NCBI GenBank assembly: GCA_035607415.1
Contig: DATNAQ010000041.1
Location: 62,001-126,000 of the forward strand
Origin: JAQBQH01 sp035607415
GTDB lineage: Bacteria; Myxococcota_A; Polyangia; Palsa-1104
Direction of reading: 5' to 3'
DNA length: 64,000 nt
The notes under the pieces were generated by a model. That model saw only the letters and a program-made list of their open reading frames with translations. It made no database searches and was not told where the DNA came from. Both the position numbers and the translations under genes were made by a program. Positions 31,091 to 40,013 of this stretch are shown piece by piece (position 1 is the stretch's first letter; every line of letters starts with the position of its first letter).

Positions 31091-33544
31091 ATGGATCGTC
31101 GCGCGCGCGCACTAGCGTTCACCGTCGCATCCACCGTCGCGCTCGGCGGTTGCCACTCGACGTTGATCGCCCCGACCGACGCCGCGCTCACCGAGCTCGA
31201 CATGGGCGCCACCGCCGACGACGGCGGCGATCTCGACGGCGGCGCCGGCGATCTCGCCGGCTGCGTTCCCAAGATCACGAGCTGCACCGGCCTGTGCGGG
31301 CCGATCGCCGACGCCTGCCTCGGCAAGAACGTCGAGTGCGGCGGCTGCGGCGCCGGCACCGTCTGCAACCTCGTCTCGCACGCGTGCGAGGTGCCCAAGA
31401 CCAACTGCGCGCAGCTCGGCGCGCAATGCGGCAACGTGCGCAACAGCTGCGGCACGCGCCTGTTCTGCGGCGACTGCCCCGCCGGGCAGGAGTGCGATCC
31501 CGACAGCAACCAGTGCGTGACCTGCTCCAACGTCACCTGCGGCGAGCTCGGCTACCAGTGCGGCATGGCGTGGCTCGGCTGCGGCCCCGAGACCAACCTC
31601 ACCGACTGCGGCGGCTGCCCCGCCGGCGCCAATCCAGTGTGCAATCCGTACTTCCACACCTGCGAGCCGAGCTGCACGCCGCCGGACACGGTCACGCTGT
31701 GCGCGACGGCGAAGAGCAAGCGCGGCGTCGAGTGCGGCATCATCTCCGACGGCTGCGGCGGCTACGTCGACTGCGGCGGCTGCCAGGCCGGCTTCGCCTG
31801 CGGCGCGCAGGGCGATCCCAACCGCTGCGAGCCGCAAGAGGCGCCCACCGAGTGCGAGGCGACCGGACGCACCTGCGGCACGATCACGTCGGAGTGCGGC
31901 GGCACCGTCAACTGCGGCTCGTGCACGCCGCCGGCGGTGTGCAACCCGAACGGCGTGTGCGGGCCGCCGTGCACGCCGAAGACGTGCGCGCAGCTGGGCA
32001 ACCCGCAGTGCGGTCTCGTCGACGACGGCTGCATGGGCCAGGTCAAGTGCAACGACTGCCCCGACTCGACGTACACCTGCCTGGCGAACCACACCTGCTG
32101 CAAGAAGAAGTCGTGCAGCGTCGACTATGCCGGCAAATGCGGCACCGGCCTCGACGACGGCTGCGGCGGCACCGTCGACTGCGGCTGCTCGTCGGGCAGC
32201 TGCACGTCGACGATGACGGGCAGCGCCGGCACCTGCTGCGTGAACACCGCGATGTGCCCGGCCGGCGCGTGCAACACGACCGTGACCGATACGTGCACGG
32301 GCGCGCCCATCCAGTGCAAGTGCGACAGCGCGCATTGGTGCGACACGTCGACGAACATGTGTCAGCCCAAGAAGTCGTGCGGCGACTACGTGCCGCACGT
32401 ACCGGGTCAGTCGGGCGACGTCTGCTCCAACGGCGGCTCGTTCGATCAAGGCGGCGGCGTCCTCATCTCCTGCCCGTGCACGCAGGGCGAGTACTGCATC
32501 AACGGCTCGGGCATGGTGGTCACCGGCACCAACCGCGGCAGCTGCTGCGTCGACACCGCCTGCCAGGGACAAGCGTGCGGCAGCGTGGTCACCAACAGCT
32601 GCACCGGCGCCAGCGAGACCTGCGGCTGCCCGTCGGGGCAGTTCTGCTCGTCGGGCACGTGCACGCCGCTGCACAACTGCGCCTACTACGGCGCGAACCA
32701 TCACAACGGCGATCCCTGCTCGAACGGATCCAATCCCAACTGGCCGACCGGCGGCGGAGCGAACCTGACCTGCCCGTGCACCGACGGCAGCATCTGCTAC
32801 ACGCCGGGCGGCACGCCGGCGACGGGCGGTCAGCAGGGCGTCTGCTGCAAGAACAGCGCGGTCTGCCCGGCCGGCAGCTGCAACACGACGGTGACCGACA
32901 CGTGCACCGGTCAGCCGATCGCGTGCGCCTGCGACAGCGCGCACTACTGCGACACGGCGAGCAACACGTGCAAGGTCAAGCTCACCTGCGGCAGCTACGG
33001 CGCCAACGGCCAGCCGGGCAACCAGTGCGGCTCGTTCTCCGACGGCGGCGGCGGCATGATCAGCTGCCCGTGCTCGACGATGGGCGGGCTCGGCAACAAC
33101 ACCTGCGTCAATGGCACCTGCACCTGCACCGCGTCGAGCTGCACCAGCTGCACGCAGAACGGGACATCGAACGGCTGCGGCGGCACCAAGGCGTGCGCCT
33201 GCAGCGGCGCCACGCCGGTCTGCTTCCCGTCGGCGGGCGGGCCCAACGGCTGCTGCGCGCCGTACAGCTGCTCGAGCCTGCCGCCGGGCGTTCCGCCGCC
33301 GGCCGACGCCGAGCATCCGATCTGCGGCTCGTTCAACGATCACTGCGGCTCGAGCTTCGGCTGCGCCTGTCCGGCGAACAATCCGTCGACGGGCAGCCCG
33401 TGGCCCAACGTCGGCTGCGTGCCGCAGTCGGGCAGCAACCCGGCCTACGGCGTGTGCACCTGCGTGCCGACGCCGTGCTCGCAGCTCGGCGCGGGTCCGC
33501 ACAACAACGACGGCTGCGGCCACTTCGTGAACTGCACTAGCTGA
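31091..33544 (+). CDS. Very Cys-rich repeat lipoprotein
   Basis: 817-residue lipoprotein. Signal peptide with lipobox LGGC (Cys21), an Asp/Gly-rich linker (about 35-58), then nothing but Cys-rich repeats. The N-terminal two-fifths repeat a unit of the form C-x-L-G-x-x-C-G-x(4-6)-C-G-x(4)-C-G-x-C-x-x-G-x-x-C. The second half holds longer units, two of which are near-identical (see 32,258-32,974). Such proteins are abundant in myxobacteria and are presumably disulfide-stabilised surface proteins. It is first in an operon with two VWA lipoproteins (TGATG overlap). A TTGACG at 31,052-31,057 may be a -35 element, without a convincing -10 box. Confidence 0.8.
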   Translation: MDRRARALAFTVASTVALGGCHSTLIAPTDAALTELDMGATADDGGDLDGGAGDLAGCVPKITSCTGLCGPIADACLGKNVECGGCGAGTVCNLVSHACEVPKTNCAQLGAQCGNVRNSCGTRLFCGDCPAGQECDPDSNQCVTCSNVTCGELGYQCGMAWLGCGPETNLTDCGGCPAGANPVCNPYFHTCEPSCTPPDTVTLCATAKSKRGVECGIISDGCGGYVDCGGCQAGFACGAQGDPNRCEPQEAPTECEATGRTCGTITSECGGTVNCGSCTPPAVCNPNGVCGPPCTPKTCAQLGNPQCGLVDDGCMGQVKCNDCPDSTYTCLANHTCCKKKSCSVDYAGKCGTGLDDGCGGTVDCGCSSGSCTSTMTGSAGTCCVNTAMCPAGACNTTVTDTCTGAPIQCKCDSAHWCDTSTNMCQPKKSCGDYVPHVPGQSGDVCSNGGSFDQGGGVLISCPCTQGEYCINGSGMVVTGTNRGSCCVDTACQGQACGSVVTNSCTGASETCGCPSGQFCSSGTCTPLHNCAYYGANHHNGDPCSNGSNPNWPTGGGANLTCPCTDGSICYTPGGTPATGGQQGVCCKNSAVCPAGSCNTTVTDTCTGQPIACACDSAHYCDTASNTCKVKLTCGSYGANGQPGNQCGSFSDGGGGMISCPCSTMGGLGNNTCVNGTCTCTASSCTSCTQNGTSNGCGGTKACACSGATPVCFPSAGGPNGCCAPYSCSSLPPGVPPPADAEHPICGSFNDHCGSSFGCACPANNPSTGSPWPNVGCVPQSGSNPAYGVCTCVPTPCSQLGAGPHNNDGCGHFVNCTS
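32258..32974 (+). repeat. Internal duplication within the Cys-rich lipoprotein gene
   Basis: Positions 32,258-32,365 and 32,865-32,974 are diverged copies of the same ~110-bp unit. Both encode CPAG-x-CNTTVTDTCTG followed by CDSAH-x-CDT and a closing Cys. The two copies are about 600 bp apart and show unit duplication within the gene. Confidence 0.8.
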
Positions 33545-34614
33545 TGATGCGCGCGACGATCTACATAGCGGGCCTGTGCGCCGTGCTCGCGGCCGGCGGC
33601 TGCCGTCACGAAAACGGCGCCGGCTTCGACGGCGGCATCGGCGACGCCGGCATCCCCGGCGAAGACGACGACGCCGGGCTCGGGCCGGTGTGCGTGAGCG
33701 CGTCGGCGGCGGTGCAGACGCTCGGCGCCGACGTCATCTTCCTGCTCGATACGTCGTACTCGATGGACTACAACCTCAAGTGGTCGTCGGTGTCGCAAGC
33801 GCTCGAGCTGTTCTTGCAGGATCCGCGCTTCACCGGCATCGGCGCCGGCATCCAGTACTTCCCGCTGCGCGCGACCTGCGAGGAGAGCGACTACGCCACG
33901 CCGGCGGTGGCGGTCGGGATGCTGCCGGCGGCGAACACGGCGCTGACCGCGTCGATCGACGCGCAGCGCATGGCGGGCGGTACGCCGACGGTGGTGGCGA
34001 TGCAGGGCGTGCTCGACTACGCCCAGCAGCGCGCGATGGCGAACCCGACGCGGCGCCAGGTGGTGGTGCTCGCCACCGACGGCGTGCCCGACGACAGCTG
34101 CCCCGCCGACGGCGACATGGGGCTGCCCAACACGATCGACTCGGTGGTGTCGCTGGTGTCGAACGCGGCACAGGGGACACCGTCGGTGATCACGTTCGTG
34201 ATCGGCGTGGGCAGCGAGCTGACCGCGCTCAACGCCATCGCGCAGGCGGGCGGCGGCACGCAGTCGGCGCTGCTCGTCGACACCACGGCCGACATCCAGA
34301 GCGAGTTTTCGGGCGCGCTCGATCAGATCCGCAAGGTCGCCTTCTCGTGCGAGTTCGTGATCCCCGATGCGCCGGCGGGGCTGCAGATCGATCCCAACAA
34401 GGTCAACGTGCAGTTCACCGACACCGCGACGGAGAACCTGGTCTACGTCGGCGACGCCGGCGGCTGCGGCAAGGCGCCGACCAAGGGCTGGTACTACGAC
34501 GATCCGCAGAACCCGAAGAAGGTCATCTTGTGCGATCAGACCTGCGACGTGGTGCGCGGCACCCTGAACGGCCAGGTCGGCATCGTCTTCGGCTGCAGCA
34601 CGATCGTGCCATGA
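33544..34614 (+). CDS. VWA-domain lipoprotein (first of two)
   Basis: 356-residue lipoprotein: lipobox AGGC (Cys20), Asp/Gly linker, then a von Willebrand factor A domain from about residue 62. MIDAS residues are visible: DTSYS (Asp69, Ser71, Ser73), Thr in GGTPT, and Asp in LATDGVPDD. The C-terminal part (about 265-356) adds a Cys-containing beta module (GWYYDDPQNPKKVILC, ending FGCS). It starts within the stop of the Cys-rich gene and overlaps its paralogue downstream by four bases. VWA domains bind protein partners through a metal ion; here the likely site is the cell surface. The Cys-rich protein may be the partner. Confidence 0.87.
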   Translation: MMRATIYIAGLCAVLAAGGCRHENGAGFDGGIGDAGIPGEDDDAGLGPVCVSASAAVQTLGADVIFLLDTSYSMDYNLKWSSVSQALELFLQDPRFTGIGAGIQYFPLRATCEESDYATPAVAVGMLPAANTALTASIDAQRMAGGTPTVVAMQGVLDYAQQRAMANPTRRQVVVLATDGVPDDSCPADGDMGLPNTIDSVVSLVSNAAQGTPSVITFVIGVGSELTALNAIAQAGGGTQSALLVDTTADIQSEFSGALDQIRKVAFSCEFVIPDAPAGLQIDPNKVNVQFTDTATENLVYVGDAGGCGKAPTKGWYYDDPQNPKKVILCDQTCDVVRGTLNGQVGIVFGCSTIVP

Positions 34615-35633
34615 GACGGGCGCTCGCGATCGCCCTCGCCGTCGCCGGCTGTCACGCGGCTGACCAGGCGCCGGCCGACATGGGCGGCGACGGCGGGTTC
34701 GTGAGCACGTCGTTCGATCTCGGCTGCGCGTCGTCGTCGACGAAGGCGGGGCTGGTGCCGGTGAACCTCATCATGCTGCTCGACGCGTCGGGATCGATGG
34801 GCGACGGCGTCAACGGCGATCCGGCGCTCAAGTGGATGCCCGTCACCGACGGGCTGCGCGCCTTCTTTGCCGATCCCGGGTCGCTCGGCATGAGCGCGTC
34901 GCTGTCGCTGTTCCCGGCGGCGAACGACATCTGCAACCCGTCGGTGTACTACTTCGCCGAGGTGCCGCTGACGGCGCTGCCCGAGACGTCGATGTTCTCG
35001 ACGGCGATGTCGGCGGCGACGCCGATGGGCAACACGCCGACGCTCCCGGCGGTGCAAGGCGCCATCGACTACGCCAAAGACGTGGCCTCGATGACGGCGG
35101 GCGCGCGCACCGCGATCGTGCTCGTCACCGACGGTGATCCCGACGAGTGCAACTCGTCCGTCGCCAACGTCTCGTTCGAAGTGGCCAAGGTCGCGACGAC
35201 CATCCCGACCTACGTCATCGGCGTCGGCGACAGCCTGTCGAGCCTCGACATGATCGCGCAGTCGGGCGGCACCGGCGCGCCGACGCTGGTGACGGTCGGC
35301 GACGCCAACCAGACGAAGAGCGAGTTCCTGGCGGCGCTGCAGAAGATCCGCGGGCTGGTGCTGAGCTGCGACTTCCCGGTGCCGTCGCCGCCGTCGGGGG
35401 AGACGCTCGACTTTCAGAGCGTCAACGTCTTGTACACGCCGTCGTCGGCGCCGGCGGAGCAGCTCCTGTACGACAGCTCGTGCGCGAGCGGCGTGGGCTG
35501 GCGCTACGACGATCCGAAGAACCCGACGCAGATCGAGCTCTGCCCGTCGTCGTGCAACGAGGTGCGCCAGGACCACGGCGGGCGCGTCGACGTCGTCTTC
35601 GGCTGCGCCACCGCCGGCGATCCGATTCAGTAG
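34611..35633 (+). CDS. VWA-domain lipoprotein (second of two)
   Basis: 340-residue paralogue of the preceding protein. Lipobox VAGC (Cys14) and a short linker, then a VWA domain with DASGS (Asp58, Ser60, Ser62), GNTPT and VTDGDPDE. It has the same C-terminal module (GWRYDDPKNPTQIELC, ending FGCA). The gene pair clearly arose by duplication. ATGA overlap with the first copy means coupled translation. Converges on the TPR gene with a 13-bp gap. Confidence 0.87.
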   Translation: MRRALAIALAVAGCHAADQAPADMGGDGGFVSTSFDLGCASSSTKAGLVPVNLIMLLDASGSMGDGVNGDPALKWMPVTDGLRAFFADPGSLGMSASLSLFPAANDICNPSVYYFAEVPLTALPETSMFSTAMSAATPMGNTPTLPAVQGAIDYAKDVASMTAGARTAIVLVTDGDPDECNSSVANVSFEVAKVATTIPTYVIGVGDSLSSLDMIAQSGGTGAPTLVTVGDANQTKSEFLAALQKIRGLVLSCDFPVPSPPSGETLDFQSVNVLYTPSSAPAEQLLYDSSCASGVGWRYDDPKNPTQIELCPSSCNEVRQDHGGRVDVVFGCATAGDPIQ

Positions 35634-35646
35634 CGGCCGCGCCCGG

Positions 35647-36390
35647 CTACCGCTTGCGCTGCGGACGCTGGCGGAAGCCGGGCCGCTGCGCGAAGCCGCG
35701 CATGGCCTTGGGCACGCCGGGCTTCGAGCCGTCGAGGCCGAAGCGCGCCCAGCGGTCGCCGTAGGGCGCGACCTTCATCTTCTTGCCTTCCTCGACGAGC
35801 TCGAGGTTGTTCTTGAGGCGCTCGCTGGCCGGGATCTTCTTGAGCGCGCGCTTGAGCACCGCCACGGCCTCCGCCTTCTTCTCGCGCGACAGGAGGCACC
35901 AGGCGTAGACCGTCCACGACAGGTCATCCTTCTCGCCGACCTTGACCGCCTTCTCGAAGGCTTTGACCATCCCGGCTTCGTCGCGCTTCTTGAAGTAGGC
36001 GCAGCCGAGGAACGCGCGCGACTCCCACGGACGCGACGAGGCGCGCTTGAGCTCCTCGACCGCCGCGTCGGTGTCGCCCTGGTCGTAGAGGAGCAGGCCG
36101 ATCTGCGTGCGCAGCTGCGGCTCGAGCAGCGGGTGCCAGCCCCTGAAGCGGAGCCCGTCGCGCAGCGACTTGAGCGCCAGCTCGCGGCGGCCGCCCTGCA
36201 TGTGGCGTTGCGCCTCCTCGACGACCGGGTTGATCATCTTGCCGATGCGCCGCATGAGCAGGATGACCGCGATGATCGTGACGATGACGCCGGGCGTGAT
36301 CGCGCCCGCGACGGAGTGGGTGACGCCGGCGAGGCGAAAGCCCACGCTGACGACCAGGCCTGAGAGGATGGCTACGGCGATGGACAGCAC
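35647..36390 (-). CDS. Membrane-anchored TPR-like protein
   Basis: 247-residue protein with two N-terminal membrane helices (about 1-47) and then a soluble helical domain of TPR-like pairs (about 60-200): LLYDQGDTDAAVEELKRA, FLGCAYFKKRDEAGMVKAFEKAV, YAWCLLSREKKAEAVAVLKRAL. The C-terminal tail is basic. No specific family recognised; a scaffolding role is typical of such proteins. GTG start with AGGAGA about 6 nt upstream, and a minus-strand TATATT that overlaps the -10 box of the divergent gene. Confidence 0.7.
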   Translation of the reverse strand: MLSIAVAILSGLVVSVGFRLAGVTHSVAGAITPGVIVTIIAVILLMRRIGKMINPVVEEAQRHMQGGRRELALKSLRDGLRFRGWHPLLEPQLRTQIGLLLYDQGDTDAAVEELKRASSRPWESRAFLGCAYFKKRDEAGMVKAFEKAVKVGEKDDLSWTVYAWCLLSREKKAEAVAVLKRALKKIPASERLKNNLELVEEGKKMKVAPYGDRWARFGLDGSKPGVPKAMRGFAQRPGFRQRPQRKR

Positions 36391-36408
36391 GGGGATCTCC
36401 TACCACAT

Positions 36409-36415
36409 TAATATA
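36409..36415. promoter_or_regulatory. Overlapping divergent -10 boxes
   Basis: TAATAT (36,409-36,414) faces right, 9 nt before ATG 36,424. TATATT on the minus strand (36,410-36,415) faces left, 19 nt before GTG 36,390. The two boxes share five base pairs, so polymerase cannot occupy both at once. Confidence 0.5.
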
Positions 36416-36423
36416 CGGTGACA

Positions 36424-37707
36424 ATGGCCCCCCGGGTTTTGGTCCTGTCGTCGACGACGTCCTACCGGACGGACGACTTCCTGCGCGCGGCGGTGCGCCT
36501 CGGCGTCGAGGCGGTGCTCGGCACCAACCGTTGTCACGAGCTGGCCGGGCTGTGGCCGCGCGAGGCGTTCGGCGGGTCGGTGCCCATCGAGTTCCGCCAC
36601 GAGGCCGAGGCGGCGGATGCGATCGTGCGCGAGGCCGAGCGCGCGCCGTTCGCCGCGATCGTGCCGACCGACGACGCCACCGCCGACATCGCGGCGCGCG
36701 CGGCCGAGCGGCTGGGGCTGCGCGGCAACAGCGTCGGCGCGGCGACGACCGCGCGTAACAAGCGGCTCATGCGCGAGGCGCTGGCGCGGGGCGGGGTGGC
36801 GCATCCGCGCTTCGCCGTGTTCGACGCTGCCGACGAGCCGGCGCGGGCGTGGGGCGAGCTGGCCGCCGCCGGCTGGCAGTTCCCGGTGGTGGTCAAGCCG
36901 CTCCTGTGCTCGGCGAGCCGCGGCGTGATCCGCGCCGACGACGTGGATTCGCTGGCGGCGGCGTGGTGGCGGCTGCACGCGCTGTTGCAGACGCCGGCGT
37001 TGCGCGCGGTCGAGGATCCCGACGGACAGCGCGTGCTCGTCGAGGCGTTCGTGCCGGGGGACGAGGTGGCGCTCGAGGGCATCTTGCGCGACGGCCTCTT
37101 GACGCCGCTGGCGCTGTTCGACAAGCCCGATCCGCTCGACGGGCCCTACTTCGAGGAGACGATCTATGTGACGCCGTCGCGCCACCCGGCGACGGTGCAG
37201 CGCGCGATCGAGCGCACGGCGGCGATGGCGTGCGCGGCGATTGGGTTGCGCCACGGGCCGGTGCACGCGGAGCTGCGCGTCGGGCCCGACGGGCCGGTGA
37301 TGATCGAGGTGGCGGCGCGCAGCATCGGCGGGCTGTGCGCGCGTACGCTGCGCTTCGGGCTCGGGGCCACGTCGCTCGAGGAGATCGTGATCGCCAGCGC
37401 GCTCGGGCGCGAGCTCGGGTCGCTGGCGCGCAGCGGCGCGGCGGGCGTGATGATGATCCCGATCCCGGCGGGCGGCGTGCTCGGCGAGGTGCGCGGGGTG
37501 GATGCGGCGCGGGCGGTGCCCCTCGTCGAGGACGTGCAGGTCACGGCCAGGCCGGGCGAGGTGCTGGTGCCGCTGCCCGAGGGCGCCGCCTATCTCGGCT
37601 TCATCTTCGCGCGCGGCGAGGCGCCCGAAGCGGTGGAGGCGGCGCTGCGCGAGGCGCACGCGCGCCTGTCGTTCGATGTATCGCCCCTGTTGCCGAAGCT
37701 CCGCTAG
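36424..37707 (+). CDS. ATP-grasp carboxylate-amine ligase
   Basis: 427-residue ATP-grasp enzyme (429 if GTG 36,418 is used). Pre-ATP-grasp domain about 1-110 (VLVLSSTTSYRTDDFLRAA). ATP-binding lysine in FPVVVKPLLCSASRGV, the hinge segment VLVEAFVPGDEVALEG, and magnesium-site residues in HAELRVG and MIEVAARSIGG. Closest in pattern to the L-amino-acid ligase/PurK-like group that joins a carboxylate to an amine through an acyl-phosphate. Substrate unknown. The ATG is 9 nt after a TAATAT box. Its stop TAG shares CTAG with the stop of the convergent lipoprotein gene. Confidence 0.82.
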   Translation: MAPRVLVLSSTTSYRTDDFLRAAVRLGVEAVLGTNRCHELAGLWPREAFGGSVPIEFRHEAEAADAIVREAERAPFAAIVPTDDATADIAARAAERLGLRGNSVGAATTARNKRLMREALARGGVAHPRFAVFDAADEPARAWGELAAAGWQFPVVVKPLLCSASRGVIRADDVDSLAAAWWRLHALLQTPALRAVEDPDGQRVLVEAFVPGDEVALEGILRDGLLTPLALFDKPDPLDGPYFEETIYVTPSRHPATVQRAIERTAAMACAAIGLRHGPVHAELRVGPDGPVMIEVAARSIGGLCARTLRFGLGATSLEEIVIASALGRELGSLARSGAAGVMMIPIPAGGVLGEVRGVDAARAVPLVEDVQVTARPGEVLVPLPEGAAYLGFIFARGEAPEAVEAALREAHARLSFDVSPLLPKLR

Positions 37708-38252
37708 AACGGCGCGAAGGCCCCTTCGAAGCCGGCGCCGTCGTCGAGGTGCAGCTGGCGCGGCCCGTCCCTGAACGCGGCGTCGACGTCGCTGCTCTTG
37801 CCGGTCTCTTCCAGCGCGATCTGCTCGAAGTCCGGGCCGGGCAAAGGGTTGTACAAGAAGATGCCGCCGCCGTCGACGTCGCTGTCGCGCACGATGCTGC
37901 CGTCGGCGGCGTTCACGAGGAAGAACCAGTGGCCGCCGCCGGCCGGGGCTTGCGTCACCGAGTCGTCCTCGACGAACTCGAGGCCGGCGAAGCCGACCGG
38001 CAGCGCATAGGCGCCGAGGTTGTAGGGCGTGGTGTACGCGCAGGCGAGCCAGCGGCCGGGCAGGAGCTTGTGCGCGTTCTCGACGTCGCCGCCGAGCGAG
38101 ACGACCGTGCCGAGCTCGAGGCAGCCGAGCCCCGCGCCGGCGAGATCGCCGCCGGTTGGGTCCATGTCGGCCGGGGAGTCGGCGCCGACGCCGGTGCTCC
38201 GGCAGCCGACGCAGGTGAGGAGCAGCACGAGTGCGAGGATCGACGAGCGCAT
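37704..38252 (-). CDS. Lipoprotein of unknown function
   Basis: 182-residue protein with signal peptide and lipobox CVGC (Cys17), an Asp/Gly-rich linker (ADMDPTGGDLAG), then a small beta-rich domain (about 45-182; LLPGRWLACAYTTPYN, GGHWFFLVNAADGSIV) ending in Phe. No family recognised. Start ATG 38,252 is chosen because the signal peptide begins there; the in-frame ATG at 38,288 adds 12 residues that do not fit. Its stop shares CTAG with the convergent ATP-grasp gene. Confidence 0.7.
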   Translation of the reverse strand: MRSSILALVLLLTCVGCRSTGVGADSPADMDPTGGDLAGAGLGCLELGTVVSLGGDVENAHKLLPGRWLACAYTTPYNLGAYALPVGFAGLEFVEDDSVTQAPAGGGHWFFLVNAADGSIVRDSDVDGGGIFLYNPLPGPDFEQIALEETGKSSDVDAAFRDGPRQLHLDDGAGFEGAFAPF

Positions 38253-38353
38253 GGCTGCGCACGTTGCACGTCGCGGACCGTTCGCCAAGTGTCGGACAAT
38301 CGGTCGCCGCGCGCGCCGCGATCACGACACCGCTGTCAGCTCTTGGACGCCGT

Positions 38354-39730
38354 CTACCGCTTCAGCTCGCCCAACTGGCGAGTCGTGGGCTCCGCTCAAC
38401 AGAACCAGGATTCGCTCAGCCGCGGCGGCCGGCCGCGCACCGTCTTGTGCACGATCGGCTCGCGCGTCGGCGGCCGGGCCGCGGCGGCCTCGGCGAGCGC
38501 GCGCACGTCGGCGAACGTGGCGCCGCCCTCGACGGCGGCGAAGACGTCGTGGGCGAGCCGATCCATGCGCGGATCGGGGTGCGTCCACGCGTAGCTCAGC
38601 TTCTCCGGCTCGAGCGCGCCGAGGTGCGGCCTGGTCTCGGGATGGTCGAGCAGCAGCGAGCCGGGCGGAATCAGCAAGCGGATCGCGAGCTGGATCGGAT
38701 CGACGTGATCGACCATGCCGTGCGCTGCGAGCCAGTCGACGAGCGCGAGGTAGTCGTCCATCGTGGTCCACGGCGTGAAGGGCACGAAGGTCGGGCGCAG
38801 CGGCACGCCCGCACCGTCGAGGATGGCGAGCGCCTCGTCGACGTCGGCGCGCGTATGGCCCTTGTCGAGGATGGCGAGCACGCGCTCGGAGAGCGACTCG
38901 ACGGCGCTGACCACGAACGCGCAGCCGAGCGCGCCGAGCTCGGCGAACAGCTCGCGGTGCTTCAGGATGTGCTCGACCTTGATGGTGACGTCGAAGGTCA
39001 CGTCGGGGTGCGCGGCGTGGATGGCGCGCGCCACCGCGAGGGCGTGCTTGGGGCCGTTCAAGAAGTCGGGATCGCCGAGCGTCACGTGGCGCGCGCCGGC
39101 GGCGACCTGCGCGCTCACGTCGGCGAGCACGACGTCGACGGGCACGACGAAGAAGCGCCCGCCGTAGACGGGCGGGATCGGGCAGTGGCGGCAGTGGTGC
39201 AGGCAGCCGCGGCTCGCTTCGACGTAGCCGGCGAGCCGCGCGCCGCTGGCGGTCTCGAGGCGCGCGTACTTGTCGAGCGCCGGCAGCGAGGCGCGCGCGG
39301 GCGCGGCGAACTTGAGCCGATCGAGCGTGACGTCGGGCGTCGCGGCCGCGGGCGCGCCGTCGCCGAGCGCGCCGCGCACCAGCTCGACGAGCGCCGCCTC
39401 GTACTCCCCGCCGACGATCGAATCGGCGCCGTGCGCGAGCAGATACTCGCGGTTGAGCGGCGCGTACAGCCCGTAGTAGCAAAGATGCGCGCACGCATGG
39501 AGCGCCTTGACCCGCGCGCCGGCCTCCGCGCCGAGCCGGAGCGCCGTGTGCATCGGCACCGCGACGCCCACGAACGACGCCGCGCGCACCGCCTCCTCGT
39601 CGAGGCGCTCGACGGCGAGATCGACGGCGCGCGCGTCGATCCCCGCCGCCGCGAGAAACCCGAGCGGCGAGGCGAGGTGCAGCGGCTGGTGCCCGAGCTC
39701 GTACGTCGAGATCAGAAGCACCCGGGCCAT
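38354..39730 (-). CDS. CUAEP-tail B12-binding/radical SAM selenoprotein (UGA read as Sec)
   Basis: Cobalamin-binding-type N-domain (about 1-130) then a radical SAM domain with the 4Fe-4S motif GCLHHCRHC (Cys176, Cys180, Cys183). A conventional reading stops at the TGA 38,398-38,396 after ...ESWFC (444 residues). Reading through gives Cys-Sec-Ala-Glu-Pro and 12 more residues to TAG at 38,354, for 458 in all. Cys-Sec/Cys-Cys-Ala-Glu-Pro is the defining tail of a known radical SAM (seleno)protein family whose function is not established. A hairpin suited to a bacterial SECIS begins 13 nt after the UGA. Expressed after yggX and a histidine phosphatase in one operon. SelB/SelC must be encoded elsewhere. 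Confidence 0.88.
38366..38398 (-). promoter_or_regulatory. UGA-Sec codon with bacterial SECIS-like hairpin
   Basis: Minus strand: TGA, 13 nt, then stem ctcgcc, 5-nt loop agttg, stem ggcgag (38,382-38,366). A 6-bp GC-rich stem with a small loop containing GU at this distance fits the known layout of bacterial selenocysteine insertion elements, which lie just downstream of UGA inside the coding sequence. Loop identity to the E. coli consensus is only partial. Confidence 0.7.
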
Positions 39731-39737
39731 CTGCGTG

Positions 39738-40013
39738 CTACTTGGCTTTGGGCGCGACGTAGTCGGGCGGGAGCGCCGACCCCTCGCCGAAGAAGTACTG
39801 CTCGACCTGCTCGCGCAGGATCTGCTGCGCCTTGGGCGACATGAGGTCGAGCCGGTACTCGTTGATCAGCATCTTCGAGTGCTCGAGCCACATCAGCCAC
39901 GCCTCTTGCGAGACGTTGTCGTAGATGCGCTGGCCGAGCTCGTCCTCGAACGGCTTCCACCTCACGCCGGGGAGCTCCTTGCTCAGCTTCACGCACTTGA
40001 CCATTCGTGCCAT
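39738..40013 (-). CDS. yggX: Fe(2+)-trafficking / oxidative damage protection protein
   Basis: 91-residue YggX family protein that protects iron-sulfur clusters and is linked to iron handling. The start MARMVKCVKL with Cys7, EAWLMWLEHSKMLINEYRL and EQYFFGEG are diagnostic. ATG 40,013 has GGAG about 8 nt upstream. It lies 7 nt upstream of the radical SAM selenoprotein gene, so the two share a transcript. A Fe-S-protecting protein next to a Fe-S radical enzyme makes functional sense, though YggX is widespread. Confidence 0.95.
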   Translation of the reverse strand: MARMVKCVKLSKELPGVRWKPFEDELGQRIYDNVSQEAWLMWLEHSKMLINEYRLDLMSPKAQQILREQVEQYFFGEGSALPPDYVAPKAK

